Of a stretch of 64,000 nt of DNA, positions 1 to 8,194 are shown in pieces. Source of the stretch: JAJXWB01 sp964634325. GTDB lineage: Bacteria > Pseudomonadota > Alphaproteobacteria > Rhizobiales > Beijerinckiaceae. The notes below the pieces were generated by a model. It was not told where the DNA came from. It saw nothing but the letters and a program-made list of their open reading frames with translations, and ran no database searches. A program made the translations under genes and the position numbers. Numbering within the stretch: the stretch's first letter is position 1; the number at the start of each line of letters is the position of its first letter. The stretch lies in assembly GCA_964634325.1 (NCBI GenBank), contig CAZWJF010000009.1, positions 62,001 through 126,000 of the forward strand. The letters are read 5' to 3'.

Positions 1-451
1 TCGCCGCGGCGGCCTTTTCGAGCTTGCTGCGCAGCGTCCGCAATTCGTCGGTCAGGCGAACGATGTCGGCGAGCGGCATGCCGGCGGCGGCCGTGATGCA
101 GCGAAATACGTCGCCGGCTTCCTGACGGAGCGCGCGCCCCTTGTCGGTCAGGGCGACGAGAACGCGCCGCTCGTCCTCGTCCGAACGGCGGCGCGATAGA
201 TGGCCCATCGTCTCGAGTCGTTTCAGCAGCGGCGTGAGCGTGCTCGTGTCGAGCGAGAGTCGCTCGCCGAGGCGGCCGACCGTCACGCCGTCCTCGCCCC
301 ATAGCGCCACCATGACGAGAAACTGCGGATAGGTGAGGCCCAGCCGCTGCAATGGCCGGCGGTAGACCCGATTGAAAGCGAAACCCGTCGAATAGACCGC
401 GAAGCACAGGAGCTGCTCGAGCTCGGGGAGATCTTTCGTCGGCGCGTCCAT
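1..451 (-). CDS. ohrR: Organic hydroperoxide-sensing MarR-family repressor, 3' end cut by window
   Basis: This is a MarR-type winged-helix repressor that releases DNA when its reactive cysteine is oxidised by organic peroxides. Reading the minus strand from the ATG at 451 gives about 150 codons with no stop before the window edge, and the family length (about 150 residues) says little is missing. Cys16 in LLCFAVYS is the conserved peroxide-sensing cysteine, followed by the family-typical LGLTYPQFLVM segment and the wing (ERRVLVALTDKG). It is divergent from the peroxidase gene it should control, with 109 bp between the starts holding three copies of a 12-bp motif. The assignment as OhrR rather than a generic MarR rests on the cysteine, the LTYPQ segment and the neighbour. 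Confidence 0.9.
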   Translation of the reverse strand, partial: MDAPTKDLPELEQLLCFAVYSTGFAFNRVYRRPLQRLGLTYPQFLVMVALWGEDGVTVGRLGERLSLDTSTLTPLLKRLETMGHLSRRRSDEDERRVLVALTDKGRALRQEAGDVFRCITAAAGMPLADIVRLTDELRTLRSKLEKAAAA

Positions 452-464
452 CGACCGAAAATAG

Positions 465-540
465 ATCGCGCACGATATTATCGCAAGGCTTGACATCTCG
501 CCGAAGATAATATATCGCGTACGATCATATCGTACACGAT
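465..540. promoter_or_regulatory. Probable OhrR operators between ohrR and ohr
   Basis: Three 12-bp copies of a motif ATCGyryACGAT are visible: 465-476 (ATCGCGCACGAT), 514-525 (ATCGCGTACGAT) and 529-540 (ATCGTACACGAT). The last two face each other as an inverted repeat with one mismatch and a 3-bp spacer; its core arms are GTACGAT/ATCGTAC at 519-525 and 529-535. The first copy lies 14 bp upstream of the ohrR start. The arrangement fits one dimer site over ohr and one near ohrR for autoregulation. The motif itself is seen; OhrR binding is inferred from the divergent layout. Confidence 0.75.
490..516 (+). promoter_or_regulatory. Putative sigma-70 promoter of ohr
   Basis: A perfect -35 TTGACA stands at 490-495. 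A weak -10 (TATATC, 511-516) follows at 15 bp, or TATCGC (513-518) at 17 bp. The paired ATCG.. operator repeats overlap and follow the -10, which is where a repressor would block transcription. A good Shine-Dalgarno (GGAGG, 550-554) precedes the ohr start. Confidence 0.5.
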
Positions 541-560
541 ATAGAGAGAAGGAGGCGTCC

Positions 561-992
561 ATGCCTGTCAGCGCGAAGTACAAGACCACAGCTACGGCGA
601 GCGGCGGCGGCCGCGACGGCCAGACCGCCCTGGCGGACGGCACGATGGCTTTTCAACTGGTCGTGCCGAAGGAGCTCGGCGGTCCCGGCGGCGACGGCGC
701 CAACCCGGAAAAGCTGTTCGCGCTCGGCTATTCCGCCTGCTTTCTCGGCGCGATGCGCGTCGCCGCCCAGCAGACCAAGATCAAACTGCCGGAAGGGACC
801 ACCGTGACGGCGACGATCGGCATCGGTCCGCGGTCGGAAGGCGGCTTCGGCATCACCGCCGACCTCGACGTCTATCTGCCGGGCCTGCCCGCCGCCGACG
901 CGCAGAAGCTCGTCGACGTGACGCACGGCATCTGCCCCTATTCCAACGCCATCAAGGCGAGCGTTCCCGTTCCGACGACGACGCGCGGCTGA
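561..992 (+). CDS. ohr: Organic hydroperoxide resistance peroxidase (Ohr/OsmC family)
   Basis: Ohr is a cytoplasmic thiol peroxidase that reduces organic hydroperoxides to alcohols, normally using lipoylated partners as reductant. The 143-residue length is typical. The peroxidatic cysteine is Cys60 (YSACF), the resolving one Cys125 (GICPYS), and Arg18 and Glu50 match the conserved salt-bridge residues that activate the thiol in characterised Ohr enzymes. The start at 561 is set by GGAGG six bases upstream. The divergent OhrR gene separates this from the stress-general OsmC subgroup. Confidence 0.95.
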   Translation: MPVSAKYKTTATASGGGRDGQTALADGTMAFQLVVPKELGGPGGDGANPEKLFALGYSACFLGAMRVAAQQTKIKLPEGTTVTATIGIGPRSEGGFGITADLDVYLPGLPAADAQKLVDVTHGICPYSNAIKASVPVPTTTRG

Positions 993-1016
993 ATCGGGGC
1001 GCCGGTATCGGGGCGG

Positions 1017-1805
1017 CTATCCGATCGTGACCTCGACCTTCCCGAGCGGGCCGAAATCGGCGACGGCGCGTTTGCCGTCGCCGGCGTAGGGCACGGGCGG
1101 GATCGCCGTGCCTGTCGTGACCAGGTCGCCGGCTTTCAGGCTGCGTCCCATCTTGCCCAGCGCATTGGCGAGCCAGGCGGTCGCGCCGAACGGCCCGCCG
1201 TCGACATTGGCGCCCTTGCCCTGCGCCTTCGTCTCGCTGTCCAGCGAGAAGGCGACGGTCGCCGCATCGAGATCGAGGCCGGCGAATTCTTGCGTCATCG
1301 GCCCTTGAATCCAGGCCACGCAGCCCGCGAAATCCGCGATCAGCGAGGCCGCGTGATGCGGCGGCGTCAACGGAATGAAGCCGCCGACCATTTCGATCGC
1401 GCATCCGACCGCGCGCGTCGCCGCCCGCACGGCGGCGGCCTCGATCGGCGCCTTCGTCGCGTCGATATCCGCGCCGAGTTCGAGCACGAATTCGGCTTCA
1501 TAGGCGCGATAGAGACCGGCCGTCGCCGGCAGGCGCGCGGGCGAGGCGAGCGTCATCTGCCGGTAGAGCCGGCCGAGGAACTGGTCGTCCAGCTTGAAGT
1601 TCGCCCGCGCCCCCGCGTTGGTCGCGCCGATCTTCCAGCCGATCGGCGCATAACCCTTTTCGGCGGCCAATATGCGCTCGGCCTCGAATTGCAGGCGATA
1701 GGCTTCCGCGACGTCGGCCGGCGCGTCGGGCAGAGGCGCCGCGCCCTTGGCCTCGCGCAGGGCGAGAAATGCGCGGGCGTTGCGAGTGAGAGCGGCTGCG
1801 TCCAT
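1017..1805 (-). CDS. 2-keto-4-pentenoate hydratase / FAH-family protein
   Basis: The 262-residue product belongs to the fumarylacetoacetate hydrolase superfamily, closest in organisation to MhpD-like 2-keto-4-pentenoate hydratases of aromatic meta-cleavage pathways. Recognisable parts are GYAPIGWKIGATN near the N-terminus, the acidic metal-binding stretch around YRAYEAEFVLEL, and the C-terminal LVTTGTAIPPVP segment. No other meta-cleavage gene is nearby, so the substrate is open; decarboxylase or hydrolase activity on another 2-oxo acid is possible. It appears monocistronic. Confidence 0.75.
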   Translation of the reverse strand: MDAAALTRNARAFLALREAKGAAPLPDAPADVAEAYRLQFEAERILAAEKGYAPIGWKIGATNAGARANFKLDDQFLGRLYRQMTLASPARLPATAGLYRAYEAEFVLELGADIDATKAPIEAAAVRAATRAVGCAIEMVGGFIPLTPPHHAASLIADFAGCVAWIQGPMTQEFAGLDLDAATVAFSLDSETKAQGKGANVDGGPFGATAWLANALGKMGRSLKAGDLVTTGTAIPPVPYAGDGKRAVADFGPLGKVEVTIG

Positions 1806-1942
1806 ATCGTTGCTTTCCTTCGGCGTTTCCGATGCCGACCCTATATTGCCGCGTCGGCGGGCGCCCGCAAAGCCGGCGCAAAGCGCGCGAATGCGACGCC
1901 GCGTCGCTTGCCTTGAGCGGCGCGCGGCGCCAGAAGATCGCC

Positions 1943-2749
1943 ATGACAGCCCAAGACCTGCCTGCCTGGATGCCCTTGTCGGTCCTCGTCTGGATCGTGC
2001 AGATGATCGCCTACCACGGAATCGGTCTGTGGTTCGAATGGCTCGACCGCACCGGTCGCCTCACGGACTACAAGGTGCGCGCGCCCGACCGCTGGACCTA
2101 TATGCAGGTTCTGCCGCGCGTTCTGTTCAATCAGGTCGTCGTTTTGCTTCCGGCCATGGTTCTCGTCCAGTGGGCGGGCCTCGCCTTCGTCGGCCCGGCC
2201 CACATCGGCCCGGTCATGTTCCTCGTCGGCCTGATCGGCATGACCATCGGCCACGACGTCGTGCAATACATCGCCCACGGCGTCATCCTTCACCGCCCGA
2301 TGCTCATGCGCCCGCTCGGTCATTCCGTGCATCACACGACCACCGCCAGCCGCGCGGTTTCCGCCTGTTTCATGAGCGTGTGGGATTTCCTGTTCGAGAT
2401 CGCCGGCCCCTATCTGCTGCCGCTGATCGCCGTCTCCGCCGTCGGTTCGGGCGGGTCGGACCTCGTGTTCCATTTCTTCACGGTGACGGCGGGCGCTTTC
2501 GGCGGCCTGTACGAACATTCCGGCTACGACTTCAGCATCAAATTGGCCAAGAGCGACAATCCGATCGCGAGATTCGTCGGCGCCCGTATTTCGAGCAAGG
2601 CGCACGCCGAGCATCACAGCCGGGGCAACGTGTCCTACTCGGACGGGTTCGGCTCGTCGAATATCTGCGACACGATCTTCAAGACCCGCTGGGATATGGT
2701 CGCCCCGCGCGAACGCCAGCGCCAGCGGTCCGGCGCGCAGGAAGTCTGA
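1943..2749 (+). CDS. Sterol desaturase / fatty-acid hydroxylase family membrane protein
   Basis: A 268-residue integral membrane di-iron oxygenase of the fatty-acid hydroxylase superfamily. The start at 1943 was chosen because the first predicted membrane helix follows directly (PLSVLVWIVQMIAYHGIGLW); upstream in-frame codons are Arg-rich and look non-coding. The histidine clusters expected to hold two irons are visible as HDVVQYIAH, HSVHH and HAEHH. Hydrophobic segments around VVVLLPAMVLV and VMFLVGLIGMTIG complete the topology. The substrate (sterol, carotenoid, fatty acid or ornithine lipid) cannot be told from sequence. Confidence 0.8.
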   Translation: MTAQDLPAWMPLSVLVWIVQMIAYHGIGLWFEWLDRTGRLTDYKVRAPDRWTYMQVLPRVLFNQVVVLLPAMVLVQWAGLAFVGPAHIGPVMFLVGLIGMTIGHDVVQYIAHGVILHRPMLMRPLGHSVHHTTTASRAVSACFMSVWDFLFEIAGPYLLPLIAVSAVGSGGSDLVFHFFTVTAGAFGGLYEHSGYDFSIKLAKSDNPIARFVGARISSKAHAEHHSRGNVSYSDGFGSSNICDTIFKTRWDMVAPRERQRQRSGAQEV

Positions 2750-2885
2750 GCGTTCCCGAAACCTCTGAATAAATGCTCGCGAACCGCGCGCGGTGCGGCG
2801 AACGGCTTGCGTCTGCGCGCCGGTCTTGCAAGACTCTGCGCCCGCTTTGCGGGAGTTTGCGCAAGACGCCGTCGGGATCGGAAGT

Positions 2886-4004
2886 ATGAAAGTCACACTG
2901 GAAAGAGCGGCCCTGTTGAAATCGCTCGGCCATGTCCATCGCGTCGTGGAGCGCCGCACGACGATACCGATCCTGTCGAACGTGCTGTTGCAGGCCGACG
3001 GCCGCAATCTGCTCCTCAAGGCGACCGACCTCGATCTCGAAGTGACGGAAACCGTGGCCGCCGACGTCGGCATGAAGGGCGGCACGACGCTGCCGGCCCA
3101 TACGCTCTATGAAATCGTCCGCAAGCTGCCGGATGGCGCGCAGGTCTCGCTCGACGGGGCCAGCGACGGCGGCCAGCTTCTTCTGAAATCCGGCCGCTCG
3201 CGCTTCACGTTGCAGAGCCTGCCGGAAAGCGACTTTCCCGACATCTCCGCCGGCGAGATGACGCACAAGTTCACGCTCGCCGCCGGCGATCTGAAGAAGC
3301 TGATCGAGAAGACGCAGTTCGCCATCTCCAACGAGGAGACGCGCTACTATCTCAACGGCATCTTCGTGCACACGACCGAGGTCGACGGCCATGCGATGCT
3401 GCGCGCCGTGGCGACCGACGGCCATCGCCTCGCCCGCGTGGAAATTCCTGCGCCCGCCGGCTCGACCGGCATGCCCGGCGTGATCGTGCCGCGCAAGGCG
3501 GTCAGCGAGGTTCAGAAGCTGATCGAGGACGCCGAGGCCGACGTCACGATCGAATTGTCGGCGAGCAAGATTCGCTTCAACTTCGGCGCAGTCGTTCTGA
3601 CCTCGAAGCTGATCGACGGCACCTTCCCGGATTACGCGCGCGTCATTCCCACCAACAACGACAAGCGCCTGACCGTCGAAAGATCGGATTTCGCCCGCGC
3701 CGTCGATCGCGTCTCGACCATTTCGTCGGAGCGCGGCCGCGCCGTGAAAATGGCGCTCGACGCCGGCAAGCTCACGTTGTCCGTCACCAATCCGGACGCC
3801 GGAACCGCGATCGAGGAACTCGAGGTCGATTACGATGCGGCCGCGCTCGATATCGGTTTCAACGCGCGCTACCTGCTCGACATCACCCAGCAGCTCGATT
3901 CGGACACCGCCCTGTTCCGGCTGGCCGACGCCGGATCGCCGACGGTGATCCAGGACCGGGACGGCGCGGCTGCGCTCTATGTGCTGATGCCGATGCGGGT
4001 GTGA
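2886..4004 (+). CDS. dnaN: DNA polymerase III beta subunit (sliding clamp)
   Basis: The 372-residue protein is full length for the ring-shaped processivity clamp that tethers Pol III to DNA. The start MKVTLERAALLKSLGHV is the normal alphaproteobacterial beginning, so 2886 is preferred to in-frame codons upstream. Three clamp domains of roughly 120 residues each follow, including TTIPILSNVLL in domain 1 and NGIFVH in domain 2. The end VLMPMRV is the usual VxLPMR(V/L) tail lining the pocket for partner clamp-binding motifs. dnaA and recF are not adjacent; the neighbours are unrelated. Confidence 0.97.
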   Translation: MKVTLERAALLKSLGHVHRVVERRTTIPILSNVLLQADGRNLLLKATDLDLEVTETVAADVGMKGGTTLPAHTLYEIVRKLPDGAQVSLDGASDGGQLLLKSGRSRFTLQSLPESDFPDISAGEMTHKFTLAAGDLKKLIEKTQFAISNEETRYYLNGIFVHTTEVDGHAMLRAVATDGHRLARVEIPAPAGSTGMPGVIVPRKAVSEVQKLIEDAEADVTIELSASKIRFNFGAVVLTSKLIDGTFPDYARVIPTNNDKRLTVERSDFARAVDRVSTISSERGRAVKMALDAGKLTLSVTNPDAGTAIEELEVDYDAAALDIGFNARYLLDITQQLDSDTALFRLADAGSPTVIQDRDGAAALYVLMPMRV

Positions 4005-4014
4005 GGCGCGCGCC

Positions 4015-4995
4015 TCACGGCGCCTCCTCGATGCGCCGGAATGGCTGCGGCAGCCTGCCGGCCGCCAGCAGCCGCGAGAACAGCCGCAACCCCGCCTCCT
4101 CGTTGCCGTTGGCGTGCACCAGCACGATGGAGCCCGGCCGCGGCGGCGGCGAGAGGACCAGCCAGGCGTCGGCGCCGAGCACGATCAGATGGCGCGCGCG
4201 CAACTGGTCGAGCAACGCATGGTCGGCGACGAGGCCGGGAAAGCGGAAAAACACAGACGGCGTCGCGCCGCGCGCGATCAGCAACCGTTCCGTTTCCTCG
4301 ATCTCCCGCAGGAGGTCCGCACCCGGCCGCAGCATGTAATTTTGCGGCTCCGCCAGGCCCGGAACGTAGGGATGCGAGTAGGTGTGGTCGACCCATGTGA
4401 TGTCGAGCGCGCCGGTGCGCTGCTTGTCGCGCAGCCAGTCGAAATCGGCGCCGTGATGCGCGAGCCAGCCGCCGGAAATCGCCAGCGCGACGGGCGTATG
4501 CGGCCCCTGTCTGGCCAGAGTTTCGAGAAAGGCGCGGTCGAGCGGCAGATGGCTCGGGCAGAGGTCGGCGGTGACGAAGGCGCCTGCGCCTTGCCCGTGC
4601 GCGAGGCCGGCGTTGCGCGAAATCGCTCCCGTCGAAAACGATCCTGCGCCGGCTTCGCGAACGGCGCGCGCCAGGCGCGTGTCCTTCTGCGCCTCGTCGG
4701 TCGTGTCGGCGCAGGTCCAGCAGGCGGCGTCCTCGATCGTGGTCTTGAGCGTCTGGGAATCGACCGTCAGCAACAGCGCTCGTCCGTCGACGCGAAAGCT
4801 GCGAATGGCGAGCCGCGTTGCGCCGGCGGCGTTGCGGCAGGCTTTGAAGACGAACTTGTAGTCCTGCGTGCGACCGCCAGAGGCGTCCGCCCTGTCCGCG
4901 ATCTCCACGGGCGCCCGGCAGGCTTCGTCCGCGCGCGCCGTGGACGCGCCCGGAACGGCGAGGCACAGTGCCGCAAGGATCGTCGTCAACCTCAT
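4015..4995 (-). CDS. Exported polysaccharide deacetylase-like protein
   Basis: A 326-residue protein with a clear signal peptide (about residues 1-22, ending STARA) and a polysaccharide-deacetylase (NodB-type) domain after a Cys-containing N-terminal region. The metal-binding H-x3-H is at His204-His208 (DHTYSHP), with Asp144 in FVTADLCPSH as the likely third ligand. The first catalytic motif is unlike the usual TFDDG, so the enzyme is a divergent member and the substrate (peptidoglycan, exopolysaccharide or other N-acyl sugar) is unknown. The ATG at 4995 overlaps the start region of the divergent GNAT gene; the frame stays open upstream but that part is the shadow of the GNAT. Confidence 0.75.
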   Translation of the reverse strand: MRLTTILAALCLAVPGASTARADEACRAPVEIADRADASGGRTQDYKFVFKACRNAAGATRLAIRSFRVDGRALLLTVDSQTLKTTIEDAACWTCADTTDEAQKDTRLARAVREAGAGSFSTGAISRNAGLAHGQGAGAFVTADLCPSHLPLDRAFLETLARQGPHTPVALAISGGWLAHHGADFDWLRDKQRTGALDITWVDHTYSHPYVPGLAEPQNYMLRPGADLLREIEETERLLIARGATPSVFFRFPGLVADHALLDQLRARHLIVLGADAWLVLSPPPRPGSIVLVHANGNEEAGLRLFSRLLAAGRLPQPFRRIEEAP

Positions 4996-5005
4996 GCCTG
5001 CGCCT

Positions 5006-5455
5006 ATGGACAAGAAATGCAGCCCTGAAAAGGCGCCGCGCCTCCGGGTCGTCGAACAGGGTGAATGCGCCGACGCCGCGGAGACGGCCGCGCGGCTCGC
5101 TGAACACGTGGGCGCCGAATTCGGGCCGCGCGACGAACAGCCGCTGTCGGTCTTCGCCCATGACGAGCACGGCGCTCTCGTGGCCGGCCTCAATGGCGTC
5201 ACCCATTGGCGCTGGCTCTACGTCCGCAATCTCTGGACAGATTCGGCCCGGCGCGGGCAGGGGCTCGGCGCGGCCTTGCTGGCCGAGGCCGAGGCGCGCG
5301 CCAGACAGCGCGGCTGCGTCGGCGCCTATATCGACACCTTCGATCCGAAGGCGGCGGCTTTCTACGAAAAGCGCGGCTTCGTGCGGTTCGGCGAGATCGC
5401 CGGATTTCCGCCGGGCGCGCAGCGGATTTTCCTGATGAAGCGGTTCGTCGACTGA
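5006..5455 (+). CDS. GNAT-family N-acetyltransferase
   Basis: A 149-residue acetyltransferase. The acetyl-CoA pyrophosphate-binding loop is RRGQGLGAALL around residue 80, followed by AAAFYEKRGFV typical of motif B. The start at 5006 (MDKKCSP) is chosen; an ATG four codons upstream (4994) would overlap the divergent deacetylase start. The two genes share a control region of essentially zero length, so their promoters must lie inside each other's 5' ends. The substrate is not predictable. Confidence 0.8.
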   Translation: MDKKCSPEKAPRLRVVEQGECADAAETAARLAEHVGAEFGPRDEQPLSVFAHDEHGALVAGLNGVTHWRWLYVRNLWTDSARRGQGLGAALLAEAEARARQRGCVGAYIDTFDPKAAAFYEKRGFVRFGEIAGFPPGAQRIFLMKRFVD

Positions 5456-5515
5456 AGGGCGCATGGACCCGCGCGTCCGTCCGCCTTAGCCTCGCCGGGC
5501 GGAGCGAATCGCGCA

Positions 5516-6664
5516 ATGGACAGGCCGACCTTCTACGAATTCTTCGCCGGCGGCGGCATGGCGCGCGCAGGTCTCGGCGCTGATTGGCGTTGCCTGTTCG
5601 CCAATGATTTCGACGCGCGCAAGGCGGCCGTCTATCGCGAAAACTGGGGCGGAGATCATTTTCGTCTCGAAGACGTTCACAAGCTCGCGGCAGCCGATCT
5701 GCCCGACCGCGCCGATCTCGCCTGGGCCTCTTTCCCCTGTCAGGACCTTTCGCTTGCCGGCGCGGGGCGGGGGCTTGCGGGCGAGCGGTCCGGCGCCTTC
5801 TGGGGATTTGCAAACCTCGTCGCGGCTTTACGCGCCGAGGGTCGCGCGCCGAAAATGCTCGCGCTGGAAAACGTCGCCGGACTGCTGACGGCGAGCGGCG
5901 GGCGCGATTTCGTCGCGCTCTGCGAGGCCTTGCAGCGCCTCGGCTATCGCTTCGGCGCGATGATCATGGACGCCGCGCATTTCACGCCGCAGTCGCGCCC
6001 GCGCCTGTTCTTCGTCGCGCTGGACCGCAGCTTCGATCCGCCGCAGTCCTGCGTCGGCGACGCGCCCGCCGGCTCGTGGAGTTCCGACGCGCTCGTGCGC
6101 GCGCAGCGCAGCCTGCCGCGCTCGCTCGCCGAGGATTGGCTCTGGTGGCGCCTGCCGCCGCCGCCTGCGCGCAATACGGCCCTTGGCGACGTGATCGAGG
6201 CGAGCCCGCGCGACGTGCGCTGGCTGCCGCAGCACAAGCTCGAGCATCTGCTTGCGCTGATGGCGCCGGCGCATCGCGCGAGGGTCGAGGCCGCCCGCGC
6301 CCACGGACGCGCCGTGGGGGCGATCTACCGGCGCACGCGGCTCGGCGAGGGCGGCCGGCGCGTACAGCGCGCCGAAATCCGTTTCGACGGTCTGGCGGGA
6401 TGCCTGCGCACGCCCGCCGGCGGGTCGAGCCGCCAGTCGATTCTCGTCGTCGAAGGCGGGCGCCTGCGCGCGCGGCTCTTGTCCGGGCGGGAGGCGGCTC
6501 GCCTCATGGGTCTGCCGGAAGATTACCGGCTGCCGGAGCGCTACACCGACGCCTGTCACCTGCTCGGCGACGGCGTCGTCGCGCCTGTCGTCCGCTTTCT
6601 CGCCGACCATCTGCTGTCGCCGCTGGCGCGTGCGCCGCTCGCGCCGCAACTCGCAGCCGAATGA
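5516..6664 (+). CDS. DNA (cytosine-5-)-methyltransferase
   Basis: A 382-residue C5-cytosine methyltransferase. Motif I (FAGGG, 10-14) binds AdoMet, motif IV carries the catalytic cysteine (Pro74-Cys75-Gln76), motif VI is ENV (118-120) and motif VIII is QSRPR (159-163). A target-recognition region of variable sequence lies at about 180-290, and the C-terminal motifs IX-X include RLMGLPEDY. The stop overlaps the start of vsr by ATGA (6661-6664), so the two are translationally coupled. No restriction endonuclease gene is next to it, so it looks like a solitary or Dcm-like methylase. The recognition sequence cannot be read from the protein. Confidence 0.93.
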   Translation: MDRPTFYEFFAGGGMARAGLGADWRCLFANDFDARKAAVYRENWGGDHFRLEDVHKLAAADLPDRADLAWASFPCQDLSLAGAGRGLAGERSGAFWGFANLVAALRAEGRAPKMLALENVAGLLTASGGRDFVALCEALQRLGYRFGAMIMDAAHFTPQSRPRLFFVALDRSFDPPQSCVGDAPAGSWSSDALVRAQRSLPRSLAEDWLWWRLPPPPARNTALGDVIEASPRDVRWLPQHKLEHLLALMAPAHRARVEAARAHGRAVGAIYRRTRLGEGGRRVQRAEIRFDGLAGCLRTPAGGSSRQSILVVEGGRLRARLLSGREAARLMGLPEDYRLPERYTDACHLLGDGVVAPVVRFLADHLLSPLARAPLAPQLAAE

Positions 6665-7083
6665 TGCGCGCCGGCCACGCGACGAAGGCGCCCGACCGCT
6701 CGGCCATCATGCGCGCGGTGCCGGGCCGCGACACTTCGGCCGAAATGAAAGTGCGCCGCATTCTGCGCGCGGTCGCGCCGGGCTATCGCCTGCACCGCGC
6801 CGATCTGCCGGGGCGGCCGGATATCGCCTATGTCGGGCGCAAGCGCGCGATCTTCGTCAATGGCTGCTTCTGGCACGGCCACGATTGCAAGCGTGGCGCG
6901 CGCATGCCGAAATCCAACGCCGACTACTGGTCGAAGAAGATTGCGCGCAACCGCGCGCGCGACGCTCGCACGCTCGCCGAACTCGCCGACATCGGATGGC
7001 GTGCGCTCGTCGTCTGGGAATGCGAACTCAGGGACGAAGCGTCCCTGACGGATCGCCTGCGCCGTTTCGTGCTCGGCGCTTGA
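6661..7083 (+). CDS. vsr: Very short patch repair (Vsr) mismatch endonuclease
   Basis: Vsr nicks 5' of the T in T:G mismatches left when 5-methylcytosine deaminates, and usually accompanies a C5 methylase, as here. The 140-residue product has the catalytic Asp54 (GRPDIAYV), the signature GCFWHGH at 68-74 and Cys76 of the structural zinc site. The N-terminal stretch MRAVPGRDTSAEMKVR matches the family MSRIRSKDTKPE-type opening. It starts within the stop codon of the methylase (ATGA), so the two are made together. A Vsr partner suggests that the methylase site is a short sequence with an internal T:G risk. Confidence 0.93.
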   Translation: MMRAGHATKAPDRSAIMRAVPGRDTSAEMKVRRILRAVAPGYRLHRADLPGRPDIAYVGRKRAIFVNGCFWHGHDCKRGARMPKSNADYWSKKIARNRARDARTLAELADIGWRALVVWECELRDEASLTDRLRRFVLGA

Positions 7084-7113
7084 AAGCGGCTCGCGGCGTC
7101 AGCCGGTCGTGAA

Positions 7114-7139
7114 AAAGGCGGCCCCGAAAGGCCGCCTTT
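7114..7139. terminator. Bidirectional hairpin terminator between vsr and the outer-membrane gene
   Basis: A perfect 10-bp stem AAAGGCGGCC/GGCCGCCTTT (7114-7123 and 7130-7139) with loop CCGAAA. The flanking A and T runs let it work on either strand, serving the converging vsr and outer-membrane protein genes. Confidence 0.8.
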
Positions 7140-7168
7140 CCGATCGATCGATCCGTGCGTGCCGTCTC

Positions 7169-7864
7169 TCAGTACTTCGCGACCACGGCGGTCGGTCCGC
7201 CCATGTTGAAGCGATAGTTGAGGCCAACGCGGACGACGTGCTCGTTGCTCGACTGCTTTTCCGTCGTGAACAGCGGTCCGGTCGGATAATTGCCCGAGAG
7301 GCTCACGAAGAGATACTCGGCCTTGACCGACCAGTTCGGCGAGAGCGCGTATTCGAGACCGCCGCCGGCGGTCCACCCCGTTGCGACCTGGCCAAAGCTC
7401 ATGCCGTTCGCAAACGGACCGATGTTCAGCTTTCCATAGGCGAAACCGCCCGTGGCGTAGATCATCAGGTTCGGATTGATCGGCGTAAAGCCCAACCGGC
7501 CGCGCACCGTTCCAAACCAGGGCGTGTGGCGCGCCACGGCGCCGCCGCCGATGCTCGTGCCCTGGAAGTCGGTCTCCAAGCCCGCGACCAACCACGGAGC
7601 GACCTGATAGTTGAACCCGACCTGGCCGCCCCCGACCACGCCGCCGTGCGGATCGGCGAGACCAGGCGCAAACAGCACGCCTTTGTTGAATTTCTCCATC
7701 CAGCCGTAGCCGAGGTTGGCGCCGACGTAGAAGCCCGTCCAGTTCGCGACGGGGACCGGTTGCATATAGACCGGCGGCGGCGCCTTGCGGGACGGCAAGT
7801 CCGCCGCCTGGGCGCCGGCGAAGGAAGCGGCCAATACCGTGGCTACGAGCAGTAATTTCTTCAT
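7169..7864 (-). CDS. Outer-membrane beta-barrel protein (Rhizobiales Omp25/31-like)
   Basis: A 231-residue outer-membrane protein. The signal peptide is residues 1-20 (cleavage AQA/ADLPSR), followed by a short Pro-rich linker and the signature NWTGFYVGANLGYGW that opens small 8-strand barrels in this order. Alternating strands include the late VKAEYLFVSL segment, and the mature chain ends near VVRVGLNYRFN. The function is probably structural or porin-like. It converges on vsr, with a shared terminator between them. Confidence 0.88.
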   Translation of the reverse strand: MKKLLLVATVLAASFAGAQAADLPSRKAPPPVYMQPVPVANWTGFYVGANLGYGWMEKFNKGVLFAPGLADPHGGVVGGGQVGFNYQVAPWLVAGLETDFQGTSIGGGAVARHTPWFGTVRGRLGFTPINPNLMIYATGGFAYGKLNIGPFANGMSFGQVATGWTAGGGLEYALSPNWSVKAEYLFVSLSGNYPTGPLFTTEKQSSNEHVVRVGLNYRFNMGGPTAVVAKY

Positions 7865-8194
7865 TGCGATGTCCTCATATGAATAAGCGTCGTTACGCCC
7901 TGATGAGAATCCCGCCGGCGTCGCGCGCCGAGACGCGGCCATCGAGCGATCAAGGTTGACTGATAGGTAACGCCCAACTTGGGAAAAGAATGAGGCGATG
8001 TCGCCCACATTTCGCGCTATTTTCGGAGCGTTGCAGATATGTCGCAAATCGCCGTGCGAACGTTCACTCGTGCACACATACGCATCAAATTGAATGGCTA
8101 TTCGTCGCTGAACACGGATGATTCAGAATCGAATAACAGAACCGGCGGCGCCGTCCTCGACGGGTCGGCGTCGCTCGGCTCGAATTGAGGAAAA
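7865..8194. other. 330-bp divergent intergenic region between omp and pgi
   Basis: No coding potential is convincing here. It must hold the divergent promoters of the outer-membrane gene and pgi, but no strong -35/-10 pair stands out. A short palindrome GATTCAGAATC is at 8120-8130. A purine-rich GAGGAAAA lies just before the pgi start. Confidence 0.5.

Noticed and set aside
6076..6660. Long open frame upstream of vsr, fused in frame to it
   Set aside because: It is a high-GC shadow of the methylase gene (Arg/Ala-rich with no motifs); the coupled ATG at 6661 gives a complete Vsr.
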